Positions 62,101 to 64,000 of a DNA stretch of 64,000 bases are shown one piece after another. Each line of letters starts with the position of its first letter. The first letter of the stretch is position 1. The notes under the pieces are model-generated. The model was not told the origin of the DNA, ran no database searches, and saw only the letters and a list, made by a program, of their open reading frames with translations. The translations under genes were made by a program, and so were the position numbers. Origin of the DNA: Eledone cirrhosa (lineage: Eukaryota > Mollusca > Cephalopoda > Octopoda > Eledonidae); contig OZ024744.1 of NCBI GenBank assembly GCA_964016885.1, positions 29,963,949 through 30,027,948 on the forward strand, in the 5' to 3' direction.

Positions 62101-64000
62101 TTGTTGCTGTTATTTTTGTTATTGTTGTTGTTTTTGTTGGTACTGTTGTTACCGTTATTGTTGTTATTTTTGTTGATTTTGTTGGTACTGTTGTTGCTGT
62201 TATTGTTGTTATTGTTGTTGTTTTTGTTGGCACTGTTGTTGCTGGTATTGTTGTTGTTGTTTTTGTTTTTGTTGATACTGTTGTTACTGTTGTTGCTGTT
62301 ATTGTTGTTGTTTTTGTTGGTACTGTTGTTGCTGTTATTGTTGTTATTGTTATTGTTTTTGTTGGTCCTGTTGTTACTGTTATTGTTGTTTTTGTTGTTG
62401 TTTTGTTGGTACTGTTGTTGCTGTTATTGTTGTTATTGTTGTTGTTTTTGTTGATACTGTTGTTGCTGGTATTGTTGTTGCTTGTATTGTTGTTGCTGTT
62501 GTTGTTTTTGCTGATACTGCTGTTACTGTTATTGTTGTTATTGTTGTTGTTATTTGTTGGTACTGTTGTTGCTAGTATTGTTGTTGTTGTTTTTGTTTAT
62601 GTTGATACTGATGTTACTGTTCTTACTGTTATTTTTGTAGTTGTTGTTGTTGTTTTTGTTGATACTGTTGTTGCTGTTATTGTTGTTATTGTTGTTATTG
62701 TTGTTGTTTTTGTTGGTACTGTTGGTGCTGTTATTGTTGTTATTGTTGTTGTTTTTGTTGGTACTGTTGTTGCTGGCATAGTTGTTATTGTTGTTGTTTT
62801 TGTTGTTACTTTTGTTACTGTTATTGTTGTTGTTGTTGTTGTTTGTGTTGGTACTGTTGTTACTGTTATTGTTGTTGCTATTCTTGTTTTTGTTGTTACT
62901 GTTGTTGCTGTTATTGTTGTTGTTGTTGTTGTTTTTGTTGGTACTGATATTGCCGTTATTGTTGTTATTGTTGTTGTTTTTGTTTGTACTGCTTTTGCGG
63001 GTATTGTTGTTATTGTTGTTGTTTTTGTGGGTACTGTTGTTGCTGGTATAGTTGTTATTGTGGTTGTTTTTGTAGATACTGTTGTATCTGTTATTGTTGT
63101 TATTGCTGTTGTTTTTGTTGGTACTGTTGTTGCTGGTATTGTTGTTATTGTTGTTGTTTTTGTTGGTACTGTTTTTGCTGGTATTGTTGTTATTGTTGTT
63201 GTTTTTGTTGGTACTGTTTTTGCTGGTATTGTTGTTATTTTTGTGGTATTTGTTGTTACTGTTGTTGTTGTTTTTGTTATTATTGTTGTTATTGTTGTTG
63301 TTTTTGTTGATACTGTTGATGCTGTTATTGTTGTTATTGTTGTTGTTTTTGTTGGTACTGTTGTTATTGTTATTGTTGTTGTTGTTGTTGTTTATGTTGA
63401 TACTGCTGTTACTGTTATTGTTGTTATTGTTGTTGTTTTTGTTGGTACTGTTGTTGCTGGTATTGTTGTTGTTTTTGTTTTTGTTGATACTGTTGTTACT
63501 GTTGTTGCTGTTATTGTTGTTGTTTTTGTTGGTACTGTTGTTGCTGTTATTGTTGTTATTGTTGTTGTTTTTGTTGATACTGTTGTTGCTGGTATTGTTG
63601 TTGCTGTTGTTGTTTTTGTTGATACTGCTGTTACTGTTATTGTTGTTATTGTTGTTATTGTTGTTGTTTTTGTTGGTACTGTTGTTGCTGGCAAGTGTTG
63701 TTATTGTTGTTGTTTTTGTTGTTTATGTTGATACTGCTGTTACCGTTGTTGCTGTTATTGTTGTTGTTTTTGTTGGTACTGTTGTTGCTGTTATTGTTGT
63801 TATTGTTGTTATTGTTGTTTTTTTGTTGGTACTGTTGTTACTGTTATTGTTGTTGTTGTTGTTGTTTATGTTGATACTGCTGTTACTGTTATTGTTGTTA
63901 TTGTTGTTGTTTTTGTTGGTACTGTTGTTACTGTTATTGTTGTTGTTGTTGTTGTTTATGTTGATACTGCTGTTACTGTTATTGTTGTTATTGTTGTTTT
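62101..64000 (+). repeat. Array segment 4: right end, runs off window
   Basis: Units continue with the same 45 bp register to the last base. The last kilobase contains short local duplications, for example a TTTATGTTGATACTGCTG string at about 63391, 63722, 63865 and 63955. No array boundary is seen, so the total size is unknown. Confidence 0.8.

Larger units (their letters stand above)
6613..64000 (+). repeat. Giant 45-bp T/G-rich satellite array
   Basis: The sequence from here to the window end is one continuous tandem array. A typical unit is 45 bp (for example 13381-13425 and 13426-13470). It consists of TTTTTGTTGGTACTGTTG or the GATACTG form, then about 27 bases of TTG, TTA and GCTG/ACTG triplets. 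Units vary at fixed places: GGTAC, GATAC or GTTAC; TTGCTGTTA, TTGCTGGTA, TTACTGTTA or TTGCTTGTA; and one or two TTATTG steps. At 57.4 kb that is on the order of 1,200-1,400 units. All units have the same orientation, the plus strand is mostly T and G, and no transposon or unique DNA interrupts it. The array continues past 64000. In frame, one unit would encode VFVGTVVAVIVVIVV on the plus strand or TTVPTKTTTITTITA on the minus strand, but coding is unlikely. Confidence 0.96.

Noticed and set aside
6613..64000. CRISPR-like array of regularly spaced repeats
   Set aside because: The units are contiguous tandem copies without unique spacers, there are no cas genes, and the flank is eukaryotic retrotransposon DNA.
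6613..64000. Telomeric or G-quadruplex repeat
   Set aside because: The unit lacks TTAGGG-type runs and has no GGG tracts, so neither a telomere nor G-quadruplex structure is supported.
6613..64000. Curved DNA from regularly phased T5 tracts
   Set aside because: The T5 tracts recur about every 45 bp, which is not a whole number of helical turns at about 10.5 bp per turn, so strong in-phase bending is not expected.

Overview
This is animal (eukaryotic) DNA with no intact protein-coding gene. The best guess is a cephalopod, probably an octopus. The left flank carries several degenerate copies of a SINE-like repeat whose core I recognise from memory as abundant in cephalopod genomes (a 'gataaattaagtaccagt' type core, then a C/T-rich linker, then a 'ggccttgtgcc' type end). 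It also holds LINE debris of classes common in molluscs and many dinucleotide and trinucleotide microsatellites. The species assignment rests on that recollection and not on a search.

Left flank, 1-6612. The window opens with the decayed 3' end of a non-LTR retrotransposon ORF ending in an A-run and (TA)n tail (2-383). From there to about 2.9 kb is AT-rich DNA with (TA)n and (CA)n tracts and no supportable gene. From 2.9 to 4.2 kb there are three diverged SINE copies, a MITE-like fragment and a (GA)n tract. At 4.34-5.23 kb lies the C-terminal end of a LINE with a restriction-like endonuclease, on the plus strand. Its CCHC zinc motif has been split by an in-frame (GA)n microsatellite. It ends in (AAT)n. 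A SINE scrap and a second (AAT)n tract separate it from a second, unrelated LINE 3' end on the minus strand (5353-6612). That copy has frameshifts and a stop codon, and its 5' end stops where the large array begins.

Array, 6613-64000. The remaining 57.4 kb, 90 percent of the window, is one uninterrupted satellite in a single orientation. The basic unit is about 45 bp. It is a T- and G-rich sequence with a T5 tract followed by GTTGGTACTG or GTTGATACTG, then TTG, TTA and CTG triplets. The array runs off the right edge. No transposon insertion or unique sequence breaks it. Units of many variant types are organised into higher-order repeats: about 3.56-3.65 kb (12.96-20.9 kb), 4.12 kb (three copies at 27.96-40.31 kb, the last two nearly identical, each with an internal 618 bp duplication), 3.84 kb (47.28-54.97 kb) and about 3.4-3.6 kb (55.2-62.1 kb).

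The array contains very long open reading frames on both strands, up to 1482 codons, but these follow from composition. All three plus frames of a TTG/TTA/CTG repeat lack stops, encoding Val-rich, Leu-rich or Cys/Tyr-rich strings. Two of three minus frames are also open, giving Thr-rich or Asn-rich strings. Frame changes within the array and higher-order periods that are not multiples of three (4117, 3845) argue against coding. I read the window as transposon-rich flank running into a large, recently amplified satellite block. The most unusual things in it are that block, its nested higher-order structure, and the microsatellites that grew inside transposon sequences.
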